Shown here piece after piece: positions 1 to 11,415 of a stretch of 64,000 bases of DNA; position 1 is the first letter of the stretch, and the number at the start of each line of letters is the position of its first letter. The notes beneath the pieces were generated by a model. The model saw nothing but the letters and a program-made list of their open reading frames with translations, had not been told where the DNA came from and ran no database searches. The stretch is from Cyanophora paradoxa (taxonomy: Eukaryota; Glaucocystophyceae; Cyanophorales; Cyanophoraceae): contig QPMI01000621.1 of NCBI GenBank assembly GCA_004431415.1, positions 150,034 through 214,033 of the forward strand, written 5' to 3'. Position numbers and translations under genes: made by a program.

Positions 1-228
1 CTCGCCCGTGTAGATGGGCCCGTCCCGCCAGCGGGCAGTGAGCCCGCTGTAGTGGTCGGCGTGGAAGTGGGAAAGGAAGAAGAGGAAGGGCCAGGCGTCG
101 GGCGCCGGATCGGCCTCGTCCTTCGCCTCCTTCTGCCGCCAACGGAGCTTGAAGTTGTCGACGAGGATGCGCGTGCCAGGCAGCGTGCGCCGGTACTCCG
201 GGAAGTCCGCCAGCGATGCGCTCGTCAT
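1..228 (-). CDS. SNM1/DCLRE1-type DNA cross-link repair nuclease, N-terminal part
   Basis: The minus strand opens with ATG at 228 and stays open for 76 codons to the window edge, so only the N terminus is present. The motif LSHFHADHYSGL is the metal-binding HxHxDH box of the metallo-beta-lactamase fold. Its setting (FFLSHFHADHYSGL, then GPIYTGE) is that of the beta-CASP nucleases SNM1/PSO2/DCLRE1 and Artemis, which trim DNA ends in interstrand cross-link repair or end joining. The preceding segment (PGTRILVDNF) fits the first strand of that fold. Without the rest of the beta-CASP domain I cannot say which subfamily this is. The gene diverges from the PLAC8 gene with 179 bp between start codons. 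Confidence 0.75.
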   Translation of the reverse strand, partial: MTSASLADFPEYRRTLPGTRILVDNFKLRWRQKEAKDEADPAPDAWPFLFFLSHFHADHYSGLTARWRDGPIYTGE

Positions 229-407
229 GGCAGCGGCTGCAGCTCTCGCTCCGCGTGCGGCTGCCGCCGCGCCGGCCGCTCTGGGCGCCGCCGGGCCGAC
301 CTGGGTCACTTGGTTTTCAGTCGGGTACGCGAATTCTGATCGCTCCTGGTGGTTCGGCGGACCCGCGTTCTGGGCTTTAGCTAGCGTTCGCCATTGGCTC
401 GGAGAAG
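229..407. promoter_or_regulatory. Divergent intergenic promoter region
   Basis: This 179-bp gap separates the start codons of the SNM1-like gene and the PLAC8 gene, so it must hold both promoters and 5' UTRs. An ATTGG (inverted CCAAT) lies at about 394, close to the PLAC8 start. No TATA box is evident. The promoter assignment is inferred from gene orientation. Confidence 0.35.
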
Positions 408-2320
408 ATGTCTCGCCGGCGGTCCGCGCCGGCGGTTGCCGATATCCAGTTCGACCCACAGGACTACAAGTACCACACGCACCTCTGTGGCTGTTGTGAC
501 GATATTGAGACATGTGCGTGGCCCTGCCGGTTTCGGAAGCCTAAGCGGGTCCCAGCAGCCGCCTTTCCCGCTAACGCCCGAACCCGCGGCGCAGGTGTAC
601 CGACTTGTTTCTGCCCGCAGCTGCAGCTCGGAATGAACGAATGGAGATTTGCCCGAAGGACTCCGCCGTGCGTGCCCCCGGGAGGGCTCGTCGCGATTCA
701 GCTTTTGAACCATAGAGGGCCGCCGCCTTCCGCAATCTCGGAGCCGGCCGGAATCGCGGCCGCGCGAGCCTAGGATCTCTCTAGAGGCGTTCGCAATGCC
801 GACGGCGGCTCGGCGGGGCCCTGCGGGGCGGTTGTCCGGTGGCTCCGCAATCAGCGGCGCCCTGACCGCGGGCGGCCCTCGGCGGCGCAGAGTGAACACC
901 TGTGCGCTTATCTGCTGCATGGATCTGTTCTCCCTCGGACTGGCGACCTGCATCTGCACCATGCTGAACCGGTCCAAGTACCGCCGGCACTACGGTCCGC
1001 CCCGCCGCCCCGCGCCGCCGTCGCCGCCGCCGCCCGCCGCTCCCCGCGCTGACCTTCGTCCCGCAGGCGACACGAAGGTGCCGCGACCTCGCGCGCCGGG
1101 CCCTGCGGCGCCCACCCAAACTCGCCTCCGCGCAGGGGGGCGACATCGACGACTGCTGCCGGGCCTTCTGCTGCAACATGTGCACGATCTGTCAGGACGC
1201 ACGCGAGCTGAAGTGCGCCCGCCTCCCACACCGGCGCGCCTCTCGCGCGAGCCGACGACGCGGCGGCGCGCGCGTAGGCTCCGGCGGGGCATGGCCGACG
1301 TGCGGGCCCGGACGATGCGCGCGCCGCAGCCCCAGCCGCAGACCGTGGCGCCCCTTGCGATGTACGCGCCGCAGATGCTCACGATGGCGCCGCCGCCGCA
1401 CAGCGACCCGCCCTCGACGCACTCGCTGCACGCCTCCCAGCTGAACTACGCCCTCCCGGGCTCCATCTCGATCGCCGCGCCCCAGCCGCAGCCGCAGCTT
1501 GTGATGCAGGCCCCGGCCCAGCAGCTCGTCCTCCCCGCCCCCCAGTTCCAGATCGCCTCCGCCCCGCCCCCGCCGCCCCCGCCCCCGCCGCCGCAGCCCA
1601 TCTACGCCTTCGCGGCGCCCCAGCCGCAGCTCGTGCTGCAGGCCCCGCAGCCTCCGCCGCAGCCGCCGCAGCCGCAGCCGCTCATCGGCGCGCGCGACGT
1701 GGCGCGCTTCGGGAGCACCTCGGGCGGCGTGCTGACGACCTCGACGGCGACGAACAGCTACCACCCGCGGGGCGGCGCGGGGATCGTGCACCCCTCCGGC
1801 GGGGGCTCCAACGCTATGCTAACGACCACCTACGCCATCTACCCCCAGGCGAGCCCAGCCCGCCTCGCGCCCCTCTTCTCTCTAACGCCCCCCGCAGTAC
1901 CACGCGCTCCAGCAGCAGCAGCAGCAGCAGCAGATGCAGCAGCAGGTGCAGATGCAGCAGCAGCAGGTGCAGATGGTGGCGGCCGCGCCGGCGGTCCAGC
2001 AGGCCACCACCACCACCTACGCCATGGTACGCCCCCCCCGTCCTCCCTCTTTCTTTCGTTCTTCAGCTGTCCCTCTCGGCCGGGCTAACCGGCCGCCGCG
2101 CAGGTCCCCACCATCACCCCCGCGCGGCAGACCATCACCAGCCCCATCTCCCCCGTACCCTTCCCGTCGTGCGCCCCTACCCCCCTCCCCTTTCCCGCCG
2201 CGTCGACGGCTCGCGCTTCCCTTGCTCACGGCCCTTTCAGCAGACTCTGAGTTCGACTCTTCTGGGCGCGGGGCGGCCCGCCCCTCGGCCCCGCCGCCTC
2301 CGCTCCGGCCCCCGTTCTAG
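408..2320 (+). CDS. PLAC8-family cysteine-rich protein with a Pro/Gln-rich tail
   Basis: The exons I can phase are 408-513, 893-994, an 11-nt microexon 1067-1077, 1136-1212, 1278-1848, 1898-2026 and 2104-2154. The end near 2320 is uncertain because the last intron could be retained or spliced. Joined, they give HLCGCCDDIET, then a Cys-rich hydrophobic stretch ending SKYRRHYG, then DDCCRAFCCNMCTICQDAREL. That is the PLAC8 layout (CDD start, CxxCxxC near the end, QxxREL terminus). PLAC8 proteins are membrane-associated and linked to cell-size control and metal handling in plants and fungi. The remaining ~250 residues are low-complexity Pro, Gln and Ala, including CAG-coded polyglutamine at about 1911-1975. 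The intron at 1849-1897 starts GCGAGC, a GC donor. The 11-nt exon is needed to keep the frame. Confidence 0.72.
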
Positions 2321-2527
2321 TCCCGTAGTTTCATGTGGCTTGAGCAGTTCAGCTTGTCCTGTAATTCAAGCGACGACGACGTTCGAGGTCAGGCGAGGGG
2401 GGCGGCGAGGGGTAGAGGGCCGATGTCCGGGGAGGCAGGCCAGGAGAGGGCAGACGGCCGCGGGGCGGCACCGGAAGGGGGTTGGGGGGAGGGGTACAAG
2501 GATGGGCCCGGGCTCGAGGGCGTCAGC

Positions 2528-5500
2528 TCAGGGGTACGGGCGGCGCCCGGCGAGGAGCCTGTCGATGGGGTCCCGGGCCCGCTGGAGGTCCTCCGGGGAC
2601 TCGAACTCGCTCACGTTCGCGACGTTGATCCGGACCGAGACCTCGGGCCCCAGGCGCGCGAGGACCTGGGGGGAGGAAGGGTGAGGGGGGCCGAGAAGGT
2701 GTGGGGCGGGAGGGGGTACCTCGAAGGGGCGGAGGGCGGAGCGGGAGTAGGGCTCGAGGGTGACGGCGACGTAGAGGCGGCGGAGGGCGGGGAGGGCGGC
2801 GATCGCCTCCGCCTCGGCGACGGAGAGGGGCGCGCCGGCCTCCTCCTCCTCGGCGTCCAGGGGCCGCCCGAGGCGCAGGTCGAGCTCGGTGAGGGCGCGA
2901 CGTCCTCCTCGGCGCAGGAGCCCGACGACGTCCTCCGGGCTCGCCTCGCGCGCTGCCGAAGCTCAGCTGAAGCTCAGCTGAAGCTCAGCTGAGGGCCGAG
3001 CGCGCACCGTTGAGCTCGAGGCGGAGGGCGGAGAGGTTTGGGGGGCACGAGAGGGCCTCGGCGAGGGCGGGGAGGAGCGCCGCGTTGGGGCCGGCCGCGT
3101 CGCTCCCCTCCACCCGCAGGACCAGCTCCCTGGCGCGATTGAATCTTAGATAAGCTTCAAGAGTTCTCTTAGGTTCTGGGCGGGGGTGATCCTGAGAACA
3201 CGATGATCTCTTAGGTTTCCGAGTTATAATTAGATCTTGAATCTTAGATAAGACCTGGGCCTGGGCACAAGTCTTAGGTGCCTTAGGACCAGCTCCCTGG
3301 CGCGAGTCTTAGCTATAGAGAGGGTTCTGCGCTTGTCTGGGATCTCTGTAAATGTAAGATTCTAAGTTCTAGATTTGTGCAGCTGTCAGATTCGGGGTTC
3401 CACATTTCTTTCAGATTTCTCTTAGGTTCCGGGCGTAAGATTCCTCTTAGGATCTGGGGGGGTGGGGGTACCGGAGGCTGGAGGCGCCGCGGCCCAGGGC
3501 CAGCACCGCCACCGGCGCCGTCCGGTCCGCCCGGATCTGGAGAAGCCCGAGTCAGAGAGCGGGGCCGTTACCGGTATTTATAATGAAATTTAACGGAAAG
3601 TGGAGCCTCACAGCGGAGCACGAATATTAGTCAGAGAGCGGGGCCAGATCCGGAATCTGAACAGCGCAAGGCCCAATCTGAGATCTAGCGGAAAGAGACC
3701 TAAACCTTAACAACGGAAGTCCTTCTCTTAAATCTAACCGAACGCGGGGCCGGAATCTATAACTAAACAACGCAAGTCCTTCTCTTAAATCCAACGGCGG
3801 GCGCGCACGGGGAGCGGGGCGAGGCGCTCGAGGCGGGGCATCTAACGGAGAGAAAGGCCCTGGGGCCTCTGTAGCTAGAATCTTCAAGGCTTACGGAGAT
3901 CTAATAAGAAATCTAACGGAAAGAACCTCTTATATAGGTAGATCTTATATACAGGGCGCACGCTCTCTTATTATAAAATTAAGAGGGCGCGCACGCAGAG
4001 GGGCCCGAGGGACTCGAGGCGGGGCATGCGCCCGAGGGCGGCGAGGGCGGCGTCCGAGAGCTCGACGCCCGCGAAGTGGCGGAGGTGGGGCCGCAGCGCC
4101 GCCGCGTCCACCTCCGCGAGCCGCGCGAGCTCGTCCGACCTGAAGAGGGGGCGGATGAGGGCCGGCCGCGGGGCGGAGGAGGCTAGTCTGGGCGGAGGAG
4201 GCTGGCAGAGGAGGCGCGCCGGGGCGGGGCGCGAGAGAGGGGGTGGAAGAGAGGCAGAGGAGGCTGCGCTGGGCTGGGCTGGGCCTCGAGCTCGCTCGCT
4301 CACCCGAGCTCGGCCTCGTTAGTTTGGGGCTAGTCTGGAGGAGGGCCAGGGCCCGGGCGGAGGAGGCTAGTCTGGGCTGGGCTGGGCCGGGCGGGGCCTC
4401 GCTCGCTCACCCGAGCTCGGCCTCGTTAGTCTGGGGCTAGTCTGGAGGAGGGCCGGGGCCGGGGCGGAGGAGGCTAGTCTGGGCTGGCCAGGCTGGTCGG
4501 GGCGGGGCCTCGCTCACCCGAGCTCGGCCTCGTTAGTCTGGGGCTAGTCTGGAGGAGGCCTAGGGCTGGGGCCCGGGTGGAGGAGGCTAGTCTGGGCTGG
4601 GCTGGGCCGGGCGGGGCCTCGCTCGCTCACCCGAGCTCGGCCTCGTTAGTCTGGGGCTAGTCTGGAGGAGGGCCGGGGCCGGGGCGGAGGAGGCTAGTCT
4701 GGGCTGGCCAGGCTGGGCTGGGCCGGGCGGGGCCTCGCTCACCTGAGCTTGGCCTCGTTGAGGAAGAGGAGGCGGCGGAGGCTGCGGCCGGCGGGCCCGG
4801 CGGCGAGGGCCGCGACGCCCTCGGAGACCTCGCCCCGCTGGCAGCGGAAGGCGAGGGCCAGGCGCTCGAGCCGCGCCAGGGGGGCGAGCGCCGCCAGCGC
4901 CGCCGACTCGGAGCCGTCCTTGGGGCGGAGGCCGAGGCTGCGGAGCAGCGGGCAGGCGGCGGCGATGGCGGTGGCGACCTCCGGCGGCATGCCGTTGTCG
5001 AGGGCCGGGAAGCATAGGGAGAGGGAGCGAAGGCCGCCGAAGGGAGCGAGGGCGGCCCGCAGCTCGGCGGCCGGGGGCGGCAGTATGATCGAGAGGGGCG
5101 ACCGCCGCGCGTTGGCGAGGCTGAGGTGGAGCCCCTCGAGCGGGGCGGGCGCGCCCTCGGCCTCGGGCTCCGTATCCTGAGGGCGGAGCGCCCCAAGCGC
5201 TCCGAGCAGGTACGCGGACAGGAAATCGGGGCCGTACCCCTCCGCGAATCCGTGCTCGTCCATGTACTCCGGCCCGAGCACTCGGACCACCACTTCCCGC
5301 AGCAGCGGCGCCGTCGCCGGCGCCGGCGCGGCGGCCGGCGCCGCTCCGCGCGATCCGCCGGCTGCAGCGCTGCGGCTGCGGCTCCGGGCGAACGCCGCGA
5401 GGAGACGGCAGGCCGCCGCCAGCTCGCGCCAGTCCGGGCCGAGCACGACGCCGGCGCCCCCGCCGAGCCGCAGCCTCCGATCCTCCACGAGCGCCGCCGC

Positions 5501-5915
5501 CGTCTCGTGCGCGCCGCGGTCCGGCTCGTGCCCGTTCTCGTCCCTCCACATCTCGAAGCCCGGCCACTCCGTCTCCTCGACCACCCGCCGCCACCGCCTT
5601 TGGCCCAGTGCCCTTATCATTAGCATGCGCGCGCGGCCGCTCCGCGGCCCGGCCCAGCGCGCGCGCGGGCGATGCGGACCTGCAGACGCCGCGCAAGAGC
5701 CAGCTCTCCCGAAGCCCGAGCGCCCTGAAGACGCCGCCCAGCAACGCGTCCGGCATCGCTTCGAAACCTCCCGCCGCTTCTAGATCTGCAGGCCTAGGCG
5801 AGGCTGGCGCCGCTGCGGCTGGCGCTTCGACGCGGGCCCGCTTCTCCTCGCGCCCTCCGGACCCCGATGCGGCACTAGTACTCGGGGCACGTGCACCCGG
5901 CGTCGACGACGACAT
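2528..5915 (-). CDS. F-box / leucine-rich repeat protein
   Basis: Six minus exons join in phase: 5680-5915, 4743-5612, 3995-4139, 3008-3125, 2720-2952 and 2528-2665. They total 1740 nt, about 579 residues. After a low-complexity Ser/Ala N terminus, about residues 45-75 read MPDALLGGVFRALGL then LLRGVCRALGQRRWR, an F-box that would bind SKP1 in an SCF ubiquitin ligase. The rest is LRR-like (LRSLSLCFPAL, LERLALAF, LSALRLELNG, LRRLYVAVTLEP) and would hold the substrate. The start ATG at 5915 was chosen as the first Met in frame with the F-box; an upstream in-frame start exists. The second intron carries a minisatellite made of copies of its own donor, and the third intron carries a copy of its acceptor (both listed separately). 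The substrate is unknown. Confidence 0.8.
3126..3994 (-). other. 869-bp intron with degenerate AT-richer repeats and a duplicated acceptor segment
   Basis: This is by far the longest intron of the F-box/LRR gene. It contains diverged copies of a ~60-bp motif (for example CCTTCTCTTAAATC followed by CAACG/TAACCG at 3718-3795) and several copies of ATCTAACGGAAAG. A 21-nt stretch spanning the exon 4 acceptor (3118-3138) recurs exactly at 3285-3305. The base composition is much richer in A/T than the flanking exons. Confidence 0.6.
4150..4739 (-). repeat. Intronic minisatellite (~107-113-bp unit) carrying copies of the 5' splice donor
   Basis: The conserved word CACCCGAGCTCGGCCTCGTT begins at 4301, 4408, 4515 and 4628. 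A variant (CACCTGAGCTTGGCCTCGTT) at 4740 spans the real exon 2 donor. Spacings are 107, 107, 113 and 112 bp. On the coding strand each unit reads CGAGCTCGG followed by GTGAGCGAG, so every unit contains a decoy exon end plus donor. The unit therefore appears to have grown by tandem duplication across the exon-intron boundary. Confidence 0.8.
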
Positions 5916-6746
5916 CGCTGGCCGCTCCACGCCGATCTCCCGGCTGCACGTGCACTGCGGCAGGTTCAGCGATCCATTCCGGATCCGCACGCTAAGCGAT
6001 TCGTTCCGACAGCAAGCCGCGCGCATGCACCTTCGGAATTCGAAAGCTGAACCCGTCGCCCACGTGCACCGAGCACCAACCAGCAGTGAGCCTGGAGGAG
6101 TGTACCCCCCACGCCGATCGGCGAGCTCGCGCGCGCACCGGCGTGCTTGCTTGCACGTGCACGAGCCAAGCTAGCGCTGATCATGACGTCGACCGCGCGC
6201 GCGGCGCGGGGGGAGGCCGAGGGGGGGGGGCGGGGGGGGGGGGGCAGGATTTTAATTTCCATAAATTAAATGCGATGACGAGCCCAGCGCTAGCGCAAGC
6301 TATCGCCCAGATGCAGGAGTACGGGCTACGGATACTCGCGCGGGTTGCATGCGCAAATTGCCAGCTGCAGGGCCGGGCTTGCCGGCGCCATGGCCATGGC
6401 CCATGTGCCCCTGGCCACTGGTCAGTGGCCAGGGGCACAGGTTCAACATAATAAATTCACTAGGACCGTCGGACAAGAGCATGAACAAAACGAAGAGCCA
6501 AAAGCGTCAACAGAAAGAGGAGACACACAGATATATAGATATCGATCCATGTCAGAAGAGACGACGTATACGTACCAAAACGGGAAAGACCAAGACTGAG
6601 AAGAGACAGAGCTAGAGCTAATTATATATAACACTGACATCCAAAGGGACTTTTTGAGATCATCGGATACAACTTGCAAAGCCTATAGCTATTACATGGA
6701 CAGGCTTGAGAAAATATACAATGACCGGCAGCAATTACCTCGAAGC
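5916..6746. other. Intergenic region with G-runs and a perfect hairpin
   Basis: No gene was recognised here. It holds runs of 10 and 13 G at 6221-6230 and 6232-6244. It also holds a 17-bp perfect inverted repeat (arms 6404-6420 and 6423-6439, loop GT) built on TGTGCCCCTGGCCACTG. From about 6430 to 6700 the sequence turns AT-richer and has no supported reading frame. Confidence 0.5.
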
Positions 6747-9700
6747 CTACTGTATGACGGCCGCGGGGAAGTACGGCATCGATATCTGAGGTGCGGCCGG
6801 CGCCGCGGCCGGCGCGGCTGCAGCGGCTGCAGCTGGCCATGGAGCGTACGCGTACGGCGGGCTGATCGCTTGCCCCCCGCCGCTCATGTCGACGAAGACA
6901 TGCTGAGGGCCGGGGGCGGGGGGGCGGGGGGCCCGCTCACAATATTATAATTAATATTATTCCCGCCAGCGCCCGCTCCGGATCCCGGCTGCGGGGAGCG
7001 AAGGTCCGTAAAGCCGGCGCCTCCGGATCCGGATTCGGATCCCTTGGCGCCGAAGCCGGCGCCGGCGCCGGGGGACGGGTTCCGCTTGTGCATGTACCAG
7101 TAGGCGACCGACCCCAGCAGGACGAGAAAGGCGGCGCCTCCGATGGCGCCGCCGACAGCTGCTCCGATCGGGAACGTGCTCGAGGACTCTTCCCGATCCG
7201 AATTCGAAGGGCGCGGCAAGCCAGATTCTGGGGCACCGCTTGGGCTGCCAGACGCGGCAGGGGTAACGCTTCCGGAGGCGCTCGCGTCCGCGGACGTGTC
7301 GACGGTCGATCCCGCGGACGCGTCAACGGAGGCGGGCCTCACGACCCAGAACCCGGAGCAGGTCCTGATGCACGTGGCCACGCGTACGTGCACGGCCGCG
7401 GCCATGATCAGATTGCTGCAGCGTGCGGAGGCCAGGCCTAGGGCGGCACACGCATGAAAGGACGCACGAAGCAGGCGTAGAGGGGTAGATGGTCGAGCAC
7501 GTCGTCGCTGGCGGTGCAAACGAGGCGCCTCCGGACCGAGCGTTGTTTAGATTGGCCTGCATCTGAATCGAGCGGAAAGAGTGAAACGTTGCATCAAAAT
7601 TAGAATTAAAGCAAGAACGTTAACGCGCTGAATTTAAATTTGAATGACTGAGACTTTGAAAAATTAAACCGCACACCAGCACGCAGGCCCCGGACGTTCG
7701 AGAGAAACTATTCTGCTTGCAGAAGTAGACATCGACCGCGTCCCGACCCGACCAGGAGATCGAGCAGCTCGCAGACCCGCTGCGGCAGCTGGCGGGGGCC
7801 GACGTGATTGTGATTGCTTTTGCGGCAAGCGTCACTTCTTTGTAGTACTGCGATGGGTCCAGATCTGCCGTGAGCCTCCGACGTTGACGCTGGGCCTTGC
7901 CCTCCGCGAAGACCATCCAGTACCCCGTGACGGAGCCGGCAGCGGGCCTGCGGAATATTCATGCTGAGCTTTGAAATCATTTTGAGTAGCTATAATTAAT
8001 ATAAGTTTAAGACAGCGTTGGAAACTTGCAATATTTAAAAAGGGCACTCTTCTGGCATATATGCATGGAGCTCGAGCCGCGCACGTTTTCGTCTTCTTTG
8101 CTATCTTTGCGTAATGCGCCGTCGTCGGCTTGACGGACAAGGGGCTGCCCCCGGCGGCTACCCCTGCTGCAACCTGCGAACGTACGCGCGGGGTTTGCAA
8201 ACTTGGATTAATATTATTTTTGAAAACAGTTCCAGCTGCTGGAATTCGAATATCAATGAATTCGGAATAGATACAGACCGCTGCGCAGTACTCGACCTCG
8301 AACGATGTTCCAGGGCAGATGTAAATGTCGACTCTGGTGAGGATAGCCTCTGTGTCCCACCCGACAGAACACTCGGAGTCAACCGAGCACGAAGGGCTCG
8401 TCTGGGCACTCAAGGCGACCCGCGTGACCACCGAGGGTTTGCTGCTCATGATCAGCTGCAGTTCGACAGCCGCGCTGCGCGTCCTGGCCGCCTCGAATCT
8501 CTGCCCGCCGGCTGTCCCAGGAGATATCGATGGCGCGACGAGCCAGAAGGCCGAGCATCTGCTTTTTTCGTTCTAAGTGACAATTTCGAAGACGGCGTGC
8601 ACCGTGGCACAGATGCAGGCTAGGCTTTGCACTCAGAGCGCACCCGAGGGAAGAAGACCCGTACTGATTGCAGAAGCTTGAGATTTCCGTCGCCGTGAGC
8701 GCCACCGATTTCGGGCTCGCCGACAGGCGCGCACCGGTAGCGATCTGATGCAGTTAAAAAACATTTAGAGTTCAGTTTCATTATATACATGGTGCAATTG
8801 CGCATGCGCATGCACAAATTAAAATCTGTAAACGTTCCGCACCAGCGTGCACTTCGAGTCGTACTGCGCGAAGCCGCACAGCGCAATGTCGACGCTTGGG
8901 AAGCCGCCCCATGCGACGGAGCTCGAGCAACCGCTCTCGTCGCCCTCGCACTTCGATGACGTCGAGGACAGTATTGTGAGCACCGAAATATTCACGGGGG
9001 CCGTCCCACCGTGGCACTGAGCTTGTTCACAAGTTCTGGCTGCGTTTCGGAAAACCAGTCGAGTCCTAGGCTTGGGTCTGGCCGAACCACCCAGTACATC
9101 GTGCACCTGCGGTCGAAAAGCTTAAGCTTAAGTAGGTCGAACCTGCAGCGAACGTTAACATCTTTAATTTGAACATGAAACTTTACCCCGCTGGCGTCTT
9201 CGTCGATGTCTCAGGGCATACGTCCTGGGGCGAGATGCTGAGAGAAAGACTGGAAGACTGTGGCTGGGGACCGGTGCCATTGATCATGAGCTGCAAGCCA
9301 TCACAAAGCTTAAGCATGAGTTCGAATGCACGTGCACTGCATGCGTGCCGATTGACGAGCATGGGCCGGACAACTTATAAATATAATTAACTTGAATTCG
9401 AATTATGTGTACGAACGCACTGATTTGCACGAGGTGTCGTAGAGCTTCGTGTTGCAGAGGTACGCGTTCACCACAGACGGGGCGCTCCACGCGACTTGGC
9501 ACGGGCTGGAGGACCAGAGGGTGCACTCCGTGGAGGTCGGCTGGGCGATTCTGATCGGCTTGTAAACGTACGCGTTGTCCCCGCTGCCCGTGACCGACTC
9601 GTTCAAGCCTTCGGGATACACCTCCCAGTACAATGTGCACCTGATCATGAAATTAATTAACATCGAAAATAATTAAAGGTTAACGTCGACGTCGCGAGTT

Positions 9701-11415
9701 AAGACAGACCTGCCGTTGTATTTGTCAGGGTAATCTGAAAAATCTGGTTTCGCGCAGAACTCTTCCCAGAGGGCGTCTGTGAGGGGCATGGCCATGGAGC
9801 CCGCAGGCGTCCCGCCCACGAGCTTCCGGCAAATTCGCTCTTCGTCGTCGGGCAAGTATCGGTTGCACAGGTGCACGTCCACCACGTCGACGCCGGTGTA
9901 GGCGACGGTCACAGTCTCTCCGAGCACCAGATGCGGTATAGCCGGCGCCTCTTTGTCGGCTGCTCTCGCATAGACGTACACGTCGATCGCGGGCGGGTAC
10001 ACGAGGGTCATCTTCCTAGAGCCTGCGACAAAGCCCGCGTAGTCGTAATCGCCTGCAAGGGTGATGACCAGGTAGACTTCGCAGCTGCGGCGACGGTTAT
10101 ATTTAAGGTCAGCTGCAGCTGCGCATGCAGCCTGAAAATTAAATTGAAACGTGAACACACCTGTCCCCCGGAGAATCTATCCTGCTTGGTTTTGCGCAAA
10201 TTTCGCCATTCCACCATGCGAAGAAGTCTGTCGTGATCGTGAGAGAACCCGTTTGCGCAGGGGCCGATGCCACCACCTGCCACCAGAATTAGGAACTGGA
10301 CCCGGACGTCGACCGGAAATATGGCTGCGCATGTACACGAGGCCCCTAGCTCATGATCAAGCTTAAGGCAGATCTAGTTCTATATATATATAATATAGCT
10401 AGAGCTCACTTTTCGGCCTTTCTTGGACGCCTATTCTCCTTCCAGAAGCTGCGTTTTGCTGAACCAGACGTCTACGTACCCGGAGCTTGGACCTCCGGAC
10501 CACGCCAGATGGCACGGGTAGCCGACTAAGCAGCTTGAATTTGTGGCCGGGAGGATGGAGATCCGCGGAGGGAATTTGATTGTCACTGCGACTTGATCAA
10601 CCTCGTCGGAAGACGATTGAATCGACCAGTACAGCGAACACCTGCCAGTGATCATGATTGAAACAATTTGAGGATATGGAGATCTAGATCTATCTATCGA
10701 GACTGTAGCGCTAGCCGTACGCGTGCACGCGTGCGTGCACGTGCCACGTGCATGCGGCGGATTTCGAATGCGAATTCGATTTCGAAGCGCGCACTGTTCA
10801 GAACCTGGGCTGCAGGGGGAAGTCCTGCTCGGGGAAAGGTACAGGTGGAGGGTGCCCAGATACTCCGCCTCCATTGTAAAGACGAATGGGTTTTGCTGGT
10901 ACGGCGGGAGCGCCGTGTACTTGCTTATGTCAAACTGCGCAGCTGAGTCAATGGATCCCGGACAAGCATGCGCATGGCGTAGCCATGGCCATGGCACTAG
11001 CGTAGCTGCACGCGCATGCACGCGCGCAGGCCTATTAGGCTAGGCCTAGCTTTTTTTTTTAGGTACAAGAGATAGGCCTCGAGATAGGTACAAACTCGAG
11101 ATTGAACGTCATCCAATGCGCGCTCACTGTTAGAGATTCGCAATCACTGCTCAATTTGGGTCGATCGCCAGAAGGATACGAACTCGTCTCCACACTGCAT
11201 ATGTACGGGAGGACTTCCGAGCTGCCGGTCCAAGCAATCGTACACGCCTGCCCGACGGTGCATGTCGCGGATGTGTTCGGATAGAACAGCTGGAGCGTCG
11301 CCAGAGCGCTCGGCGCCGCCGCAGCTACCAGAGCCACAAGTACCAGCTTAAGAAGAGCACAGCTGCTCATGAGCTTAAGAAGAGCGCAGCTGCTCATGCG
11401 GGAATTCGAAGACAT
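6747..11415 (-). CDS. Type I membrane protein with tandem Kre9/KNH-like modules
   Basis: A many-exon minus gene. The first exon (about 11415-11092) encodes a signal peptide whose MSSCALLKL segment is duplicated, then LQLFYPNTSATCTVGQACTIAWTG. Similar modules follow in exons near 10946-10430, 10290-9673, 9663-9403, 9106-8819, 8449-8190 and 7950-7640. Each pairs an IxxxP..C..G..C.(I/V).W strand (SCLVGYPCHLAWSG, PCQVAWSAPS, CSVGWD, CSISWSG) with a C(S/T)xYW motif. This pattern recalls the Ser/Thr-rich Kre9/KNH beta-sandwich of cell-surface proteins. A late exon gives one membrane helix (AAVGGAIGGAAFLVLLGSVAYWYM) and a Gly/Ser cytoplasmic tail. The last exon, 6747-6902, joins in phase and ends PYFPAAVIQ. 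Likely a surface or wall-associated protein. I did not fix every splice site, and two genes cannot be excluded. Confidence 0.6.

Noticed and set aside
796-2088. Single 430-codon plus-strand frame taken as an intronless gene
   Set aside because: It mixes real exon sequence with intron reading. The PLAC8 motifs appear only after splicing, and exon 1 lies upstream at 408-513.
4587-6026. Long 479-codon open frame on the minus strand read as one exon
   Set aside because: Only its first ~80 codons after 5915 look real (the F-box start). The rest is Arg/Pro-rich and out of frame with the LRR exon, which splices in phase at 5612.
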